Below, piece after piece: positions 6,956 through 16,044 of a stretch of DNA of 64,000 nucleotides. The notes under the pieces are model-generated. The model was not told the origin of the DNA, ran no database searches, and saw nothing but the letters and a program-made list of their open reading frames with translations. Position numbers and translations under genes: made by a program. Position 1 is the stretch's first letter. Each line of letters starts with the position of its first letter. The stretch lies in assembly GCA_014695325.1 (NCBI GenBank), contig JACJNZ010000092.1, positions 1 to 64,000 of the forward strand, in the 5' to 3' direction. This DNA comes from Cyanobacteria bacterium FACHB-502 (lineage in GTDB: Bacteria > Cyanobacteriota > Cyanobacteriia > Elainellales > Elainellaceae).

Positions 6956-6992
6956 TACAATTGGGATTAAGCACAAATCTATTTAGCGTTCT

Positions 6993-7415
6993 ATGACTCC
7001 AGCTACCAATATTTGTAGAAGGGCGATCGAACTGATTGAGCGGTTGCTGACCAATCGGTTCACTGCTTTGGTGCAATTATTGGAGTTTTTATCTGAACCT
7101 ACGCAGCAAGCTGTAGCTAGTCTTGAAGAAGTGGCTTTGATTGACGTGCTCCAGCGTTGTCTTCCTACGGATGAGCAGCAGCAGTTGAACGAGTTGCGCA
7201 ATCGCTGTGAGCAGGGCGAACTAGTTAAAGCTGAGCGTGAGGAATTGATTCAGTACGAGGACCAGCTAGAGCAGTGGAGAGTGGAATGCTTAGAAGCCCT
7301 TATCGAGTTAGCAAAGCTAGGAGGTATTGCTCTGCTGACCTTAAATCACCATTTTTTGAGAGTCTCAGCCCTTTATATGCCCTCTAAATGTAAGCGTGTA
7401 CTGGGGAGGATCTAA
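6993..7415 (+). CDS. Conserved-type hypothetical cyanobacterial protein, altered C-terminus
   Basis: A 140-residue helical protein. The stretch LPTDEQQQLNELRNRCEQGELVKAEREELIQYEDQLE...CLEALIELAKL resembles a common cyanobacterial family of unknown function with the pattern LRQRCE-G-LTEAEHQELI. In that family the chain normally ends soon after the ALIELAKL region. Here it continues with ALLTLNHHFLRVSALYMPSKCKRV, which may reflect fusion to unrelated sequence or a frameshift near the end. No operon partner is evident. Confidence 0.5.
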   Translation: MTPATNICRRAIELIERLLTNRFTALVQLLEFLSEPTQQAVASLEEVALIDVLQRCLPTDEQQQLNELRNRCEQGELVKAEREELIQYEDQLEQWRVECLEALIELAKLGGIALLTLNHHFLRVSALYMPSKCKRVLGRI

Positions 7416-7496
7416 TGTCAGTGTTTGAGAAAGCGGCGGAAGCAATTGGGAACAAGGTACTTGATCTGTATTTGAAAGCTAAGCCCAATGGGGTGA

Positions 7497-8103
7497 ATGA
7501 TGACTTACACATCCTCTAAAATCCTCTCCTTTGAAGACTTTCTAAGACAGTATGGCGATGACCCACGATATGAACTAATCGATGGTGAACTGCGCGACAT
7601 GGAACCAACCGGACCTCACGAATCCACTTCAGGAAAACTGGCTGGGAGGTTATTCGCTGAGATCTTGCGTTTGAACTTGAAATGGACAATTCCTAAAAAC
7701 TGCTTGATTCGCCCACCTGAGACTGAAGCGACAGCCCTCCGTCCTGATGTAATTGTGCTGGATGAAGCTGAGTTGGCTAACAGAACCGCTTTGGGAGAAA
7801 CAGCCTGTTTTAACAAGTGGTAAAGCGATTCGGTTAGTAGCGGAGGTAGTGAGTACTAACTGGCAGGATGATTATGCCCGTAAGGTGGAAGAATATGCAC
7901 TGCTGGGCATCTCGGAGTATTGGATTGTAGATTTCCGGGGTTTAGGCGGAATTGCCTTTATCGGGAAACCAAAACAACCTACGTTTATTGTTTGCCAATT
8001 GGTAAATGGGGAATATGCTCAACAACGATATCAGATGGGAGAGGCGATCGCCTCCACTCTATTTCCTGGATTGAATTTAAGATTGGATGACATCATGCCC
8101 TAA
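7497..8103 (+). pseudogene. Uma2-family endonuclease (DUF820), broken by one frameshift
   Basis: The first frame (7497-7823) holds the N-terminal half: SFEDFLRQYGDDPRYELIDGEL, GPHE, and RPDVIVLD. The second, from about 7786, continues WEKQPVLTSGKAIRLVAEVVSTNWQDDYARKVEEYALLGISEYWIVD and ends LNLRLDDIMP. Together they form a full Uma2/DUF820 protein, a PD-(D/E)XK nuclease-fold family abundant in cyanobacteria, with the catalytic pattern PDV, VAEVVS and YWIVD. One missing base near 7785-7793 (CCGCTTTGGGAG) separates the frames. A single-base sequencing error is the alternative to true inactivation. Confidence 0.8.
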
Positions 8104-8603
8104 CCTTTACCTTTTTGCTCAATCCAAAGGTTAGTAACCATAGCAAAGTGGATAGAGCCCGGTTCCTGCTTTCCACTATCAGCCCAGATCACAACAGATA
8201 ATGTACCCGGCTTCGCGCACCCTGAAGTTGGGCAAGCAGCAGTTCTACTCCAGAGAAGACTAGGAGAGTTGAAGGTTCAGTTGGCTGGAGATAGAGATGA
8301 CAATGCCCTTTTTTTTCAGATCTCCTAAAGCTTTGTAAAGGTTACCATCGTTTAGCTCCCAGCGATCGCAGAAGGCAGCAACGTCGATCGCCGGACGAAC
8401 TGCCAGGCAAAATAGCCAAACCTGCCCGTGAAAAGGGATGGCTTGCAGGTGCGAGAAATGGAGTCCTCTAAAGGAGAAACAAAAGCAACACAAACAAAGC
8501 TAGAATGCGCCCATCAGGATATTCAAGCTCTCGCTCAAGACTCCCAGCCTGAGCAATGACATCTTCCCTGAATCAGGCACGGGTTATCAAACTTCAAGTC
8601 GGC
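8104..8603 (-). pseudogene. Intergenic stretch holding a replication-protein-like C-terminal fragment (8260-8493)
   Basis: The only coding trace is on the minus strand, 8493-8260: VWLFCLAVRPAIDVAAFCDRWELNDGNLYKALGDLKKKGIVISIS. The AFCDRWEL-DGNLYKAL-DLKKKG pattern recalls C-terminal winged-helix segments of plasmid-type or mobile-element helix-turn-helix proteins of cyanobacteria. No convincing start lies upstream, so it is a 5'-truncated remnant. The rest of the stretch shows no gene, tRNA or clear hairpin. Confidence 0.35.
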
Positions 8604-9680
8604 TCAAGACGCTTTTGCGAAAACCTGCTTTGAAAAGCCAAGCTGCTTCAGCAGTTCATTCCAGCGATCGACGGGCAAACTTCCCCCCGATGCCTGATCG
8701 TGACCGTGCCCAAATGAGCCTTCGCCGTCGCTAATGGGCTGGCTTTGCAGAAACTCGAGGACATTCTGGCTGTTCGAGCGCGCAGAGAAGTTAACTCGTC
8801 CCGGTAGATAGCCGTCGTTCGCGGCAATCACAATGTATTGGGGCAGTCGATCGCGCCAGCTTTGGGCAATCAGTGGGTGAATCTGGCAGGGCGAATGCAG
8901 CCGAATCAGGGCAACTTTTCCAGCAAAGGTGGGAGCAGCGCGGCGGGCTTGTTCGAGTTCTTGCTTCACTTCCGATCGCATTTGGCGCAGGGTTTCGACT
9001 TCGGGCGCGGTTGAGTTGACCAGTTCTTTCGGATTCATGTGATTCAGCAATGCCTGAGCCGCAATTTCAGGATGGTATTCGCCTGCTCGCCGCGAAGCAT
9101 TAATCAGCGCAGTGGCTTCTTTGAGATACTTAGCAGTGTATTTTTTCTTGGCAGAAGTCAGCAGCTCGAACGGGGCACGATCGCCCAAATCGCTCACAGT
9201 TCCGATCGCTGCAATCCATTCGAGATCAGCAATATCCACGAGCGATCGACACAGCTCCCAAATCATTAAAGACGTATTGGGCACAGGTTCCCAGGTGTAG
9301 GCACTGATCAGCGTATCGCCTGCGGGCACGCCTTCGGGATGGTGGTGGTCAATAAAGCAGGTCGGCACACCCGGAATCACCGCCTGATCCTGACTGCCCA
9401 GATCCATCACAAACAGACGATCAGGGTTGGCTGCCTGTACTTTTTGCTGGTTTGCGGTCGTCCAGGCATTGCGTTCGCGATCGGGCACAACCCGCACCAC
9501 AGACTCAAAGCCCATGCGTTCAAAGGCACGCTGCCACACGACTCCGGCGGTCAGTCCATCTGCATCTGAATCATGCAGCGTTACAAGGCGATCGGATTTC
9601 GAGCAGGACTGGATAAACTGCTGAAAAGCTTGCTGCGCGGCTTCGAGGGTCGGGGTGGTATTAGGCGTCGCGGTGAGCAT
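8604..9680 (-). CDS. DHH/DHHA1-family phosphoesterase
   Basis: A 358-residue cytoplasmic enzyme. The DHH domain shows HDSDADGLTAG near residue 40, VMDLGS near 92, the DHHHPEG signature near 112, and GTVSDLGDR. The C-terminal DHHA1 domain contains GHGHDQASGGSLP. These Mn-binding aspartate and histidine motifs are those of RecJ-like nucleases and nucleotide phosphodiesterases. The protein is shorter than RecJ and the substrate is not known. It follows the BMP-type transporter operon on the same strand after 95 nt and could be cotranscribed with it. The frame is intact. Confidence 0.85.
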   Translation of the reverse strand: MLTATPNTTPTLEAAQQAFQQFIQSCSKSDRLVTLHDSDADGLTAGVVWQRAFERMGFESVVRVVPDRERNAWTTANQQKVQAANPDRLFVMDLGSQDQAVIPGVPTCFIDHHHPEGVPAGDTLISAYTWEPVPNTSLMIWELCRSLVDIADLEWIAAIGTVSDLGDRAPFELLTSAKKKYTAKYLKEATALINASRRAGEYHPEIAAQALLNHMNPKELVNSTAPEVETLRQMRSEVKQELEQARRAAPTFAGKVALIRLHSPCQIHPLIAQSWRDRLPQYIVIAANDGYLPGRVNFSARSNSQNVLEFLQSQPISDGEGSFGHGHDQASGGSLPVDRWNELLKQLGFSKQVFAKAS

Positions 9681-9774
9681 AGAGGACGATTCGGGTGATG
9701 AGAGATACTTTCACCGTAACGACCTCTGGCGGAATCACGTCTTTCGATCGACGGAAATCGGGGGGATGGATTTT

Positions 9775-10752
9775 CTATTGATGGCTTTCGTAGGGTTGAC
9801 CGCTTGCCGCAGGGGGAGTCGCTTTGCCGCCAAACCCAGCCAGAGCCACGATTGTCAGCAGATAGGGGATTGCCTGATACACCTGGGAGGGAATCAACGC
9901 CAGGGCGGAATCGGTTGCAGTGAGGCTAGCGGCTCGAATCTGGATTGCAGTTCCGAGTCCAAACAGCAAAGAGGCTCCCAGTGCGCCCACCGGATGCCAG
10001 CGACCAAAAATCATGGCGGCTAAAGCGATAAATCCGCGTCCGGCACTCATGCGAAGTGAAAAGGCTCCAACCTGCTCTAGCGTCAGCCATACTCCGGCAA
10101 GCCCGGCGATCGCCCCTCCAACGATCGTGCAAATATACCTGACCTGCGGGACATTAATCCCCACCGTATCCGCTGCGCGAGGATGTTCGCCCACTGCCCG
10201 CATCCGCAGACCCCACGGTGTGTAAAACAGGACGTAGTAAAGAACGCCCGTTAGCAGAAACATTGTGTAGACCAACGGCTGATGGTTGAATAGCAAATCA
10301 CCGACGATCGGGAGCTGGCTCAGCAACGGAATCGGCAGCCGTGGAAAGGTTCCAGGAGAGGTGGGCGCACCGGTGGTCATCCAGCGTTGAAACACCCAGC
10401 CTGTGACGCCCCACGCCAGCAGGTTAATCACCGTGCCGCTAATGATCTGGTCTGCCTTGAAGCGAATTGAGGTGATGCCGTGCAGACCGCCCAGCAATGC
10501 CCCAGAGCCAATTCCAGCGATCGTTCCCAATAGCAAACTCACCAGAACTGCTGCACCGCCAAAAACGCTCTGAAGCGGCTGATACAGGTACATTGCCACT
10601 AACTGGGCCACCATTGCCCCGGTGAGCATCATGCCTTCGATCGCAATATTCACGACGCCCGCCCGTTCAGACATAATTCCGGCGAATGCGCCTAAAGCGA
10701 TCGGCGTTGCGGTAATCAGTGCCAGCTTCAGAAATCCACTCAGGTCGTCCAT
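9775..10752 (-). CDS. BMP-family ABC importer, second permease (NupQ/YufQ-like)
   Basis: This 325-residue inner-membrane permease of the RbsC-like BPD_transp_2 type has 8-10 hydrophobic segments. It carries the family stretches MSERAGVVNIAIEGMMLTGAM, RAVGEHPRAADTVGINV and IFGRWHPVGAL. In nucleoside importers such as NupNOPQ this subunit pairs with the upstream permease. The ATG is 1 nt past the stop of that gene, so the two are translationally coupled. It is last in the transporter operon. Confidence 0.88.
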   Translation of the reverse strand: MDDLSGFLKLALITATPIALGAFAGIMSERAGVVNIAIEGMMLTGAMVAQLVAMYLYQPLQSVFGGAAVLVSLLLGTIAGIGSGALLGGLHGITSIRFKADQIISGTVINLLAWGVTGWVFQRWMTTGAPTSPGTFPRLPIPLLSQLPIVGDLLFNHQPLVYTMFLLTGVLYYVLFYTPWGLRMRAVGEHPRAADTVGINVPQVRYICTIVGGAIAGLAGVWLTLEQVGAFSLRMSAGRGFIALAAMIFGRWHPVGALGASLLFGLGTAIQIRAASLTATDSALALIPSQVYQAIPYLLTIVALAGFGGKATPPAASGQPYESHQ

Positions 10753-10753
10753 C

Positions 10754-11848
10754 TTAGCCCCATCCTCGCGTCAGTCCACCTTCTTTTTCGATCTCGCTTT
10801 GCGGCAATCTCAGCCGATAGAGCCAGCGCACGATCGCCGGAGCTGCCACAAATAAGAGAATCACTGCCTGCACAATAAAAATCACTTCTCGCGCTACCGT
10901 GCCACCCGATCGCAGCTGCATCAGGTCGCTGCCATTTCGCAATGCGCCAAACAAAATCGCAGAAAGCACCACGCCGATCGGCTGATTCTGCCCTAACAGA
11001 GCCACCGGAATTGCATCAAAGCCGTAATCGCTGGAATACAGCACAGGCATCGCGCGATCGACTCCAAGGATCTGCACTGCGCCGCCCAGCCCTGCCAATG
11101 CGCCCGATAAAGCAAGACTGAGAACCGTCAAGCGTCCCAGCTTCATGCCTGCATACTTTGCCGCCTCCGGGTTGCTGCCCACCGTGCGAAGCTCATAGCC
11201 CAGCGTGGTTTTGCTTAGCAGATACCAGACGCCAAACGCGGTTAGCAGTGCCAGAAATAAACCGATATGGAGGCGATCGTAAAAGCGGGGCAGTTCTGCC
11301 GTTGCTAAAATTTCTGGAGTGCGGATGACTGCCGGATTGGGGTCTTTCAGCGGATTCTTGACCAGCCAATCCTGCAAGAAAAATGCAAGGTAGTTGAGCA
11401 TGATCGTATTGATCACCTCATGGGAGCCAAACCGCGCCTTTAGAAATCCGGGAATTGCGCCCCACAATCCGCCTCCGACTATCCCGGCAATGAGTGCGGC
11501 GATCGGGTGAATCAGGGGTGGCAGGGGAATCGCGTATCCCACAAAAACCGCACAGGTCGCGCCAATCAAAAACTGTCCCGGTGCGCCGATGTTAAACACG
11601 CCCGTCCGAAAGCCCAGGGCAAGCGCAAGCCCGGTGAACATCAGCGGGATCGCCGCCACCAAGGTATTCGCGAAGGCAAATCGCTTAAACAAGGCTCCAT
11701 CCAGTAATCCGCCATAGGCCGTCGCAATTTTCGCCCAGTTCCAGTCCAGCGCAAAGCCGATCACGGGAACGGTAATGACGATCGCGGTCAGGATGGCGAG
11801 GAGGGGAAGTCCGAATTGGCGGAGGTAGGGTTTGAGGGTAGAGGGCAC
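10754..11848 (-). CDS. BMP-family ABC importer, first permease (NupP/YufP-like)
   Basis: A 364-residue membrane protein with about ten hydrophobic segments. Typical motifs are ALALGFRTGVFNIGAPGQFLIGA, GSHEVINTIMLNYLA, TVGSNPEAAKYAGM and YGFDAIPVALLGQNQPIGV. It forms the channel with the 325-residue permease. About 155 nt separate it from the ATPase gene upstream in the operon. That gap holds a C/G palindromic repeat (11915-11947), which could attenuate or process the transcript. The start is the first ATG of the frame and is followed by a positively charged N-terminus and a membrane helix. Confidence 0.88.
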   Translation of the reverse strand: MPSTLKPYLRQFGLPLLAILTAIVITVPVIGFALDWNWAKIATAYGGLLDGALFKRFAFANTLVAAIPLMFTGLALALGFRTGVFNIGAPGQFLIGATCAVFVGYAIPLPPLIHPIAALIAGIVGGGLWGAIPGFLKARFGSHEVINTIMLNYLAFFLQDWLVKNPLKDPNPAVIRTPEILATAELPRFYDRLHIGLFLALLTAFGVWYLLSKTTLGYELRTVGSNPEAAKYAGMKLGRLTVLSLALSGALAGLGGAVQILGVDRAMPVLYSSDYGFDAIPVALLGQNQPIGVVLSAILFGALRNGSDLMQLRSGGTVAREVIFIVQAVILLFVAAPAIVRWLYRLRLPQSEIEKEGGLTRGWG

Positions 11849-11914
11849 GGGTGGGAAAGGGGTAGATGAGTGGGGAGATGAGGGTGTTTGAGGGGAGTGA
11901 GGAGTGCTGTATTG

Positions 11915-11947
11915 CCCCCTAAATCCCCCAACTTTGGGGGACTTTGA
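11915..11947. repeat. Dispersed C/G palindromic repeat, copy 1
   Basis: CCCCCTAAATCCCCCAACTT followed by TGGGGGACTTTG forms a hairpin (CCCCCA / TGGGGG). Degenerate copies lie at 30228-30260 and 52018-52052, always between genes. Such elements are common in cyanobacterial genomes and probably act as REP-like or MITE-like repeats. Here it lies within the transporter operon, between the ATPase and the first permease. Confidence 0.6.
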
Positions 11948-12003
11948 AACTTAGAATGATTGGCTCGGTTCCCTTGGGTTTATATGCTGAATCTTTTGCT
12001 TCG

Positions 12004-13560
12004 TCAGGAAAGGGTACTGCCGCCCATCAGTTGCCCCACTCGATCGCGAGAAGCCTGCTCGATCGACAAAGTTTCGATAATGCGTCCTTGAAACATCACC
12101 GCAACCCGATCGGAGAGGGCAAGCACTTCGTCCAATTCGGAGGAAATCAGCAGGACTGCCATTCCTTGAGATCGAGCTTCGATGATGCGGCAATGAATCA
12201 GCTCGATCGCGCCAATATCGACCCCACGGGTGGGCTGACAGGCGATCAGAAATTTGGCGTCGCGGGAGAGTTCCCTTGCCATAATCAGCTTCTGCTGGTT
12301 GCCGCCAGAGAGCGAGCCTGCGGGATAGTTGGGGTTGCCGGGGCGGATGTCGAATTCTTCGATCAAGCGGGTGGTTTGGCGGACGATCGCGCCTTCTCGG
12401 AGCTGCAATCCCTTGGCGAAAGGAGGTTTGTAGTAGGTGCAGAGGGCGATATTGTCTGCCAGGGAGTAGGATTTGACGATGCCGTTTTTGCCCCGGTCTT
12501 CGGGGACGTGCGCCAAGCCGCGATCGATCAGCGTCCGAGGGCTGGCAGTCGTGATCTCCTGACCGAGAAACGTGATCTGACCCGATGCCACCGGACGCAG
12601 ACCCGCTAAGGCTTCCGAGAGTTCGGTTTGTCCGTTGCCCTGGACTCCGGCAATGCCGAGAATTTCTCCGGCGCGAATCGTGAAGCTGACCTCGTTCACG
12701 GCAATGTGCTGGCGGTTGCTTCGCAGTTTCCCGGAGGGGTAATTGTCTAAGACTCGCAAATCGCGCACCGTGACGATCGGTTCTCCGGGCTGAACAGGGG
12801 GCTTGTTGACCTGCAAGATCACTTTGCGTCCGACCATCAGTTCGGCCAGCTCTGCCTCGGTTGCCGTTCTCGGATTGACCCTGCCCACCATCTGACCCTG
12901 GCGCATCACGGAGATTCGATCGGCGATTGCCAGAGCTTCTTTTAGCTTGTGGGTAATCATGACGATCGACAAGCCCTGCTGAGTCAGCTTTCGCAGCAGA
13001 TCAAACAGCTCTGCGGTTTCAGCGGGAGTCAAGACGGCAGTGGGTTCGTCCAGAATTAGGATTCTCGCGCCGCGATAGAGTGCCTTGATAATCTCAATCT
13101 TTTGCTGAATTCCGACGGGAAGGTCGGCAACCTTGGCGTTGAGATCCAGATTGAGGCTGAGCTGATCTGCCAGATCGCGAATCCGCCGCTCTGGTTTTGC
13201 CCGTTCCAGCCTGCCCAACTTGCCCAGCTTCAGCCCGCGAGTTTGCTCCACGCCCAGCACTACGTTTTCCAGCACCGTAAACACGGGAACCAGCATAAAG
13301 TGCTGATGCACCATGACAATGCCGTGATGAATTGCATCTCTGGGACTGGCAAGGACGATCGGTTTTCCATCCACCCAGATTTCGCCGCTATCAGGACGCT
13401 CTAAGCCGTAGAGCAAGTTCATCAGCGTGGTTTTGCCTGCGCCATTTTCGCCCAACAGCACATGAATTTCGCCCGATCGCGCCATAAAGTTGATTGCATC
13501 ATTTGCCAGCACCCGACCATATCGCTTGCTAATCCCTCGCGCTTCCAGAACGGCAGACAC
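12004..13560 (-). CDS. BMP-family ABC importer, double ATPase (NupO/YufO-like)
   Basis: A 518-residue ATPase with two ABC domains. The first has a complete Walker A (GENGAGKTTLM, about residue 40), the signature LPVGIQQKIEI and Walker B ILILDEPTAVLTP. The second has a degenerate Walker A (GVQGNGQTELSEAL, no lysine) and the signature LSGGNQQKL. This asymmetry is normal for sugar and nucleoside importers of the RbsA type. The start codon is 1 nt after the binding-protein gene, so it is coupled to it. It energises uptake through the two permeases. Confidence 0.9.
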   Translation of the reverse strand: MSAVLEARGISKRYGRVLANDAINFMARSGEIHVLLGENGAGKTTLMNLLYGLERPDSGEIWVDGKPIVLASPRDAIHHGIVMVHQHFMLVPVFTVLENVVLGVEQTRGLKLGKLGRLERAKPERRIRDLADQLSLNLDLNAKVADLPVGIQQKIEIIKALYRGARILILDEPTAVLTPAETAELFDLLRKLTQQGLSIVMITHKLKEALAIADRISVMRQGQMVGRVNPRTATEAELAELMVGRKVILQVNKPPVQPGEPIVTVRDLRVLDNYPSGKLRSNRQHIAVNEVSFTIRAGEILGIAGVQGNGQTELSEALAGLRPVASGQITFLGQEITTASPRTLIDRGLAHVPEDRGKNGIVKSYSLADNIALCTYYKPPFAKGLQLREGAIVRQTTRLIEEFDIRPGNPNYPAGSLSGGNQQKLIMARELSRDAKFLIACQPTRGVDIGAIELIHCRIIEARSQGMAVLLISSELDEVLALSDRVAVMFQGRIIETLSIEQASRDRVGQLMGGSTLS

Positions 13561-13561
13561 G

Positions 13562-14659
13562 CTATTTTGCTCCTGATAGCTGGGGGTTTGCTTTCAAGGC
13601 TGCGGTTGCCTGAGTCACTTTCGTTTTACACTCCTGGGAAATTTTGCTGTCCCAGTCATGGAAGGGAGCCAAGCCGACTCCACCTGTCTCGATCGTTGCT
13701 TGCTGAATTCCCGGCTGGATCTGACCCGCAGCAAATTCCTTCACGGCGTTTGCGGTTGCCAGATCAATATTTTTCACGGCACTGGTGATCAGCGCGTCTT
13801 TCACTTCTGGGTAAGAGAGATATTGGTCTACGTCTACGCCGATCGCCTTCTTGCCTGCCTCTTTCGCTGCGAGCAGTCCACCGTTGCCCGTGTTGCCGCC
13901 CACGCCAAAAACCACGTCCGCACCCTGGCTAATGAAGTTCTGCCCGACCGATTTTCCTGTCGCCGGGTCGCCAAAGTCAGGAATGTACTGGTTATAGGCA
14001 ACAATATTGGGATTCACCGACTTCGCACCGCTCTGGAAGCCTTGCACAAACCGCACCACAGGCGGAATTTCCATCCCAGAAACCGTGGCAACTTTGCCCG
14101 TTTCGCTGACGCAGCCTGCCAATACGCCCGCCAGGTAGCCCGCCTGATCTTCAGCAAACATGAGACTGGTGACGTTTTTCAGGTCGCCCTGATAAGGGTC
14201 AGCTCCGCCATTTTCTGGGGCGTAGGCATAGTCGATGATCACAAACTTCACATCGGGATACTTTCTTGCCATCGCCGCCGTCGCGTCGCCCATCTGGAAA
14301 CCCACTGAAACGATTAGATTCGCACCTTCAGAAATCTGGGTTTCGATGTTCTTTTCAAAATCGCTGTTGCTCGTTGGGCTAACGTAGGAAAATCCCATTC
14401 CGGCAGCCTCTGCACCTTCTCTGGCTCCCTTCAGCGTGTATTCGTTAAACGACTTGTCATTTTCGCCGCCTGTGCCTAAAACAACGCCAACCTTTTGCTG
14501 AGCGCCTGACTGACCTCCGCTTGCTGTTGAGCCTGCATCCGTTTCCGACTGAGAACCGCAGGCAGTCGCAGTCACCGTCACAGCCGTTAGCGAAATTAGA
14601 AACCGGATCAATTGGCGGCGAAACATTCGTTTTTGCATAGATAGTGATGGAGTGGCCAT
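13562..14659 (-). CDS. BMP-family substrate-binding lipoprotein (nucleoside-type)
   Basis: The 365-residue product has a lipoprotein signal (charged RRQLIRF, hydrophobic core, TATAC-G lipobox around residue 34) followed by an S/T/G-rich linker. The binding domain has the BMP/PnrA-like motifs GTGGENDKSFNE, SNSDFEKNIETQ and GYLAGVLAG. Relatives bind purine nucleosides in other bacteria; the ligand here is inferred from family only. It is first in the operon, with ATPase and permeases following. The promoter should lie in 14660-14740, where I see no riboswitch. Confidence 0.9.
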   Translation of the reverse strand: MATPSLSMQKRMFRRQLIRFLISLTAVTVTATACGSQSETDAGSTASGGQSGAQQKVGVVLGTGGENDKSFNEYTLKGAREGAEAAGMGFSYVSPTSNSDFEKNIETQISEGANLIVSVGFQMGDATAAMARKYPDVKFVIIDYAYAPENGGADPYQGDLKNVTSLMFAEDQAGYLAGVLAGCVSETGKVATVSGMEIPPVVRFVQGFQSGAKSVNPNIVAYNQYIPDFGDPATGKSVGQNFISQGADVVFGVGGNTGNGGLLAAKEAGKKAIGVDVDQYLSYPEVKDALITSAVKNIDLATANAVKEFAAGQIQPGIQQATIETGGVGLAPFHDWDSKISQECKTKVTQATAALKANPQLSGAK

Positions 14660-15383
14660 TGAACGACCCTATTTCTTGGATAATATCGTGGGAATTACTG
14701 AATCAGGTCAAAAATTGCTGAAACCCATTCGATCGGGTGAATGAGGTGATTTGGTTGCGATCGATTCAGCGAGTAGGATACGTTACGCTGACGCTAACGC
14801 ATAACTTCCCAACATCGAAACGCTTCACTCCAAAACTGCAAAGCCTCTCAAGCCGTAATCGTCTTTTATTTGAATTCAGCGTCATTTGCTCGATCGGGGA
14901 ATACTCCTCCACAAAACCCGATTACCCCGAAGGGGGAACAGCTTCGTTTCGCCTCATATCATGCCCTACTACCGCAGAAGCAAAATTGCAGGCGGCACGT
15001 ATTTTTTTACGCAGGTCACGCATCAAAGACAGCCCTGGCTCTGTAGCGACCTTTCCGGTTCTTTGTTGCGATCGGGCGGTGGATTGGCAGTATTCGAGTT
15101 CACCGATTTGTAGCGCAAGGGGTGTACTTGCAGGCTTGGGGCTTGAAGGGGGATGAAATGCCGTGGTTGGAGGGAGGGAATGGGTGAGTTGCAGGGTTCG
15201 GGTTAGCGTTACGCGAGTCCCCTGGTAGATGTTCCCTTCGTTGCTCTGTGTGGGTTGTGAAGTTGGGTCATGCCTTATGCTCTCGCTAACGCATCCTACA
15301 AGATCAACGATCCTACTGTTGCAGTGTTGCAGCACTATATTCGCCTGCTTTAGACTCGGAGAAATACTAAATATCTGATCACA
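14660..15383. repeat. Intergenic zone with REP-like GTTACGC/GCTAACGC repeats
   Basis: Several short inverted elements built on GCGTTACGC and GCTAACGC occur here: GGATACGTTACGCTGACGCTAACGC near 14776-14800 (two parts), GGTTAGCGTTACGCG near 15199 and TCTCGCTAACGCATCCTAC near 15281. Similar units recur at 22585-22610, 29533-29606 and 55303-55395. The zone also contains the transposase stub at 14961. I see no other gene in these 724 nt apart from the upstream region of the BMP operon. Confidence 0.5.
14961..15113 (+). pseudogene. REP-associated tyrosine transposase (RAYT), N-terminal stub
   Basis: From ATG 14961 the first 30 residues, MPYYRRSKIAGGTYFFTQVT then HQRQPWLCSD, match the conserved start of Y1/RAYT transposases (MPNYRR-x3-PGGTYFFT-VT-QR). 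After that the match stops and the frame closes at 15111-15113. The catalytic HxH and Tyr regions are absent, so this is a truncated remnant. RAYT proteins mobilise REP palindromes, and REP-like repeats lie on both sides. Confidence 0.6.
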
Positions 15384-15614
15384 ATGACCTATCGTGACAT
15401 CATCACCATTGAGCCAGACAAGCGAGGCGGCAAACCCTGTATTCGGCGGATGCGGATCACTGTGTATGATGTCCTGGGCTGGCTGGCGGCGGGAATGTCT
15501 CATGCTGAGATTTTGGATGACTTTCCCGAACTGACAGAAACCGATATCAGAGCTTGTTTAGAATTTGCTGCTGATCGTGAACATCGTCTCGTTGCTTCGG
15601 TAGGTACGATTTGA
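15384..15614 (+). CDS. DUF433 antitoxin-like protein
   Basis: A 76-residue protein with the DUF433 pattern: ITIEPDKRGGKPCIRRMRITVYDVLGWLAAGMSHAEILDDFPELTETDIRACLEFAA. DUF433 proteins are small helix-turn-helix-like proteins encoded just before PIN-like DUF5615 proteins and are regarded as antitoxins of VapBC-type modules. The stop codon overlaps the TTG start of the next gene (TTGA), so translation is coupled. The length is normal and the frame intact. Confidence 0.85.
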   Translation: MTYRDIITIEPDKRGGKPCIRRMRITVYDVLGWLAAGMSHAEILDDFPELTETDIRACLEFAADREHRLVASVGTI

Positions 15615-15943
15615 AGCTATTGTTTGATCAAAATTTGAGCCGCAAGCTTGTAACTCGGCTGTCAGATATTTTTTCGGATTGCAGTTATGTTCAGCTTCAT
15701 AAGCTAGCAGAGCAAACCGATACCCAAATATGGGAATTTGCAAGAGCAAACGACTTTTGTATCGTCACTCAGGATGCAGATTTTGCAGAAAGAAGCCGCC
15801 TGTATGGTTCACCGCCGAAGGTCGTATGGCTGCGTTGTGGCAATGCGCCAACAAATCAAGTGGAAGCAATTCTCCGCAATGGATCAGAGGCGATCCAGGA
15901 ACTACTCACGAATTCAAACCTGCATTGCCTAGAGCTGTACTGA
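15611..15943 (+). CDS. DUF5615 PIN-like toxin
   Basis: A 110-residue protein with the PIN-like acidic residues: FDQNLS near the N-terminus, then VTQDADFAER in the middle. WLRCGNAPTNQVEAIL follows, typical of the DUF5615 group. The likely start is TTG at 15611, overlapping the DUF433 stop, and no ATG is better placed. It probably acts as an RNase toxin countered by DUF433; this is family knowledge, not shown here. A fragment of a different DUF5615 subtype remains at 5993-6135. Confidence 0.82.
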   Translation: MKLLFDQNLSRKLVTRLSDIFSDCSYVQLHKLAEQTDTQIWEFARANDFCIVTQDADFAERSRLYGSPPKVVWLRCGNAPTNQVEAILRNGSEAIQELLTNSNLHCLELY

Positions 15944-16044
15944 ATCTAATTCATCCAGTCATTCAAAGGATTCTCGAAGCGATCAAATTGCCGCACTCAT
16001 ATTCCGCTCATAGGCGATCTGAAAAGAAGATTGCACGATCGCGA

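Noticed and set aside
7415-7519. 34-codon frame MSVFEKAAEAIGNKV... before the Uma2 gene
   Set aside because: Too short and overlapping the Uma2 start; could be a relic of another gene but cannot be supported.
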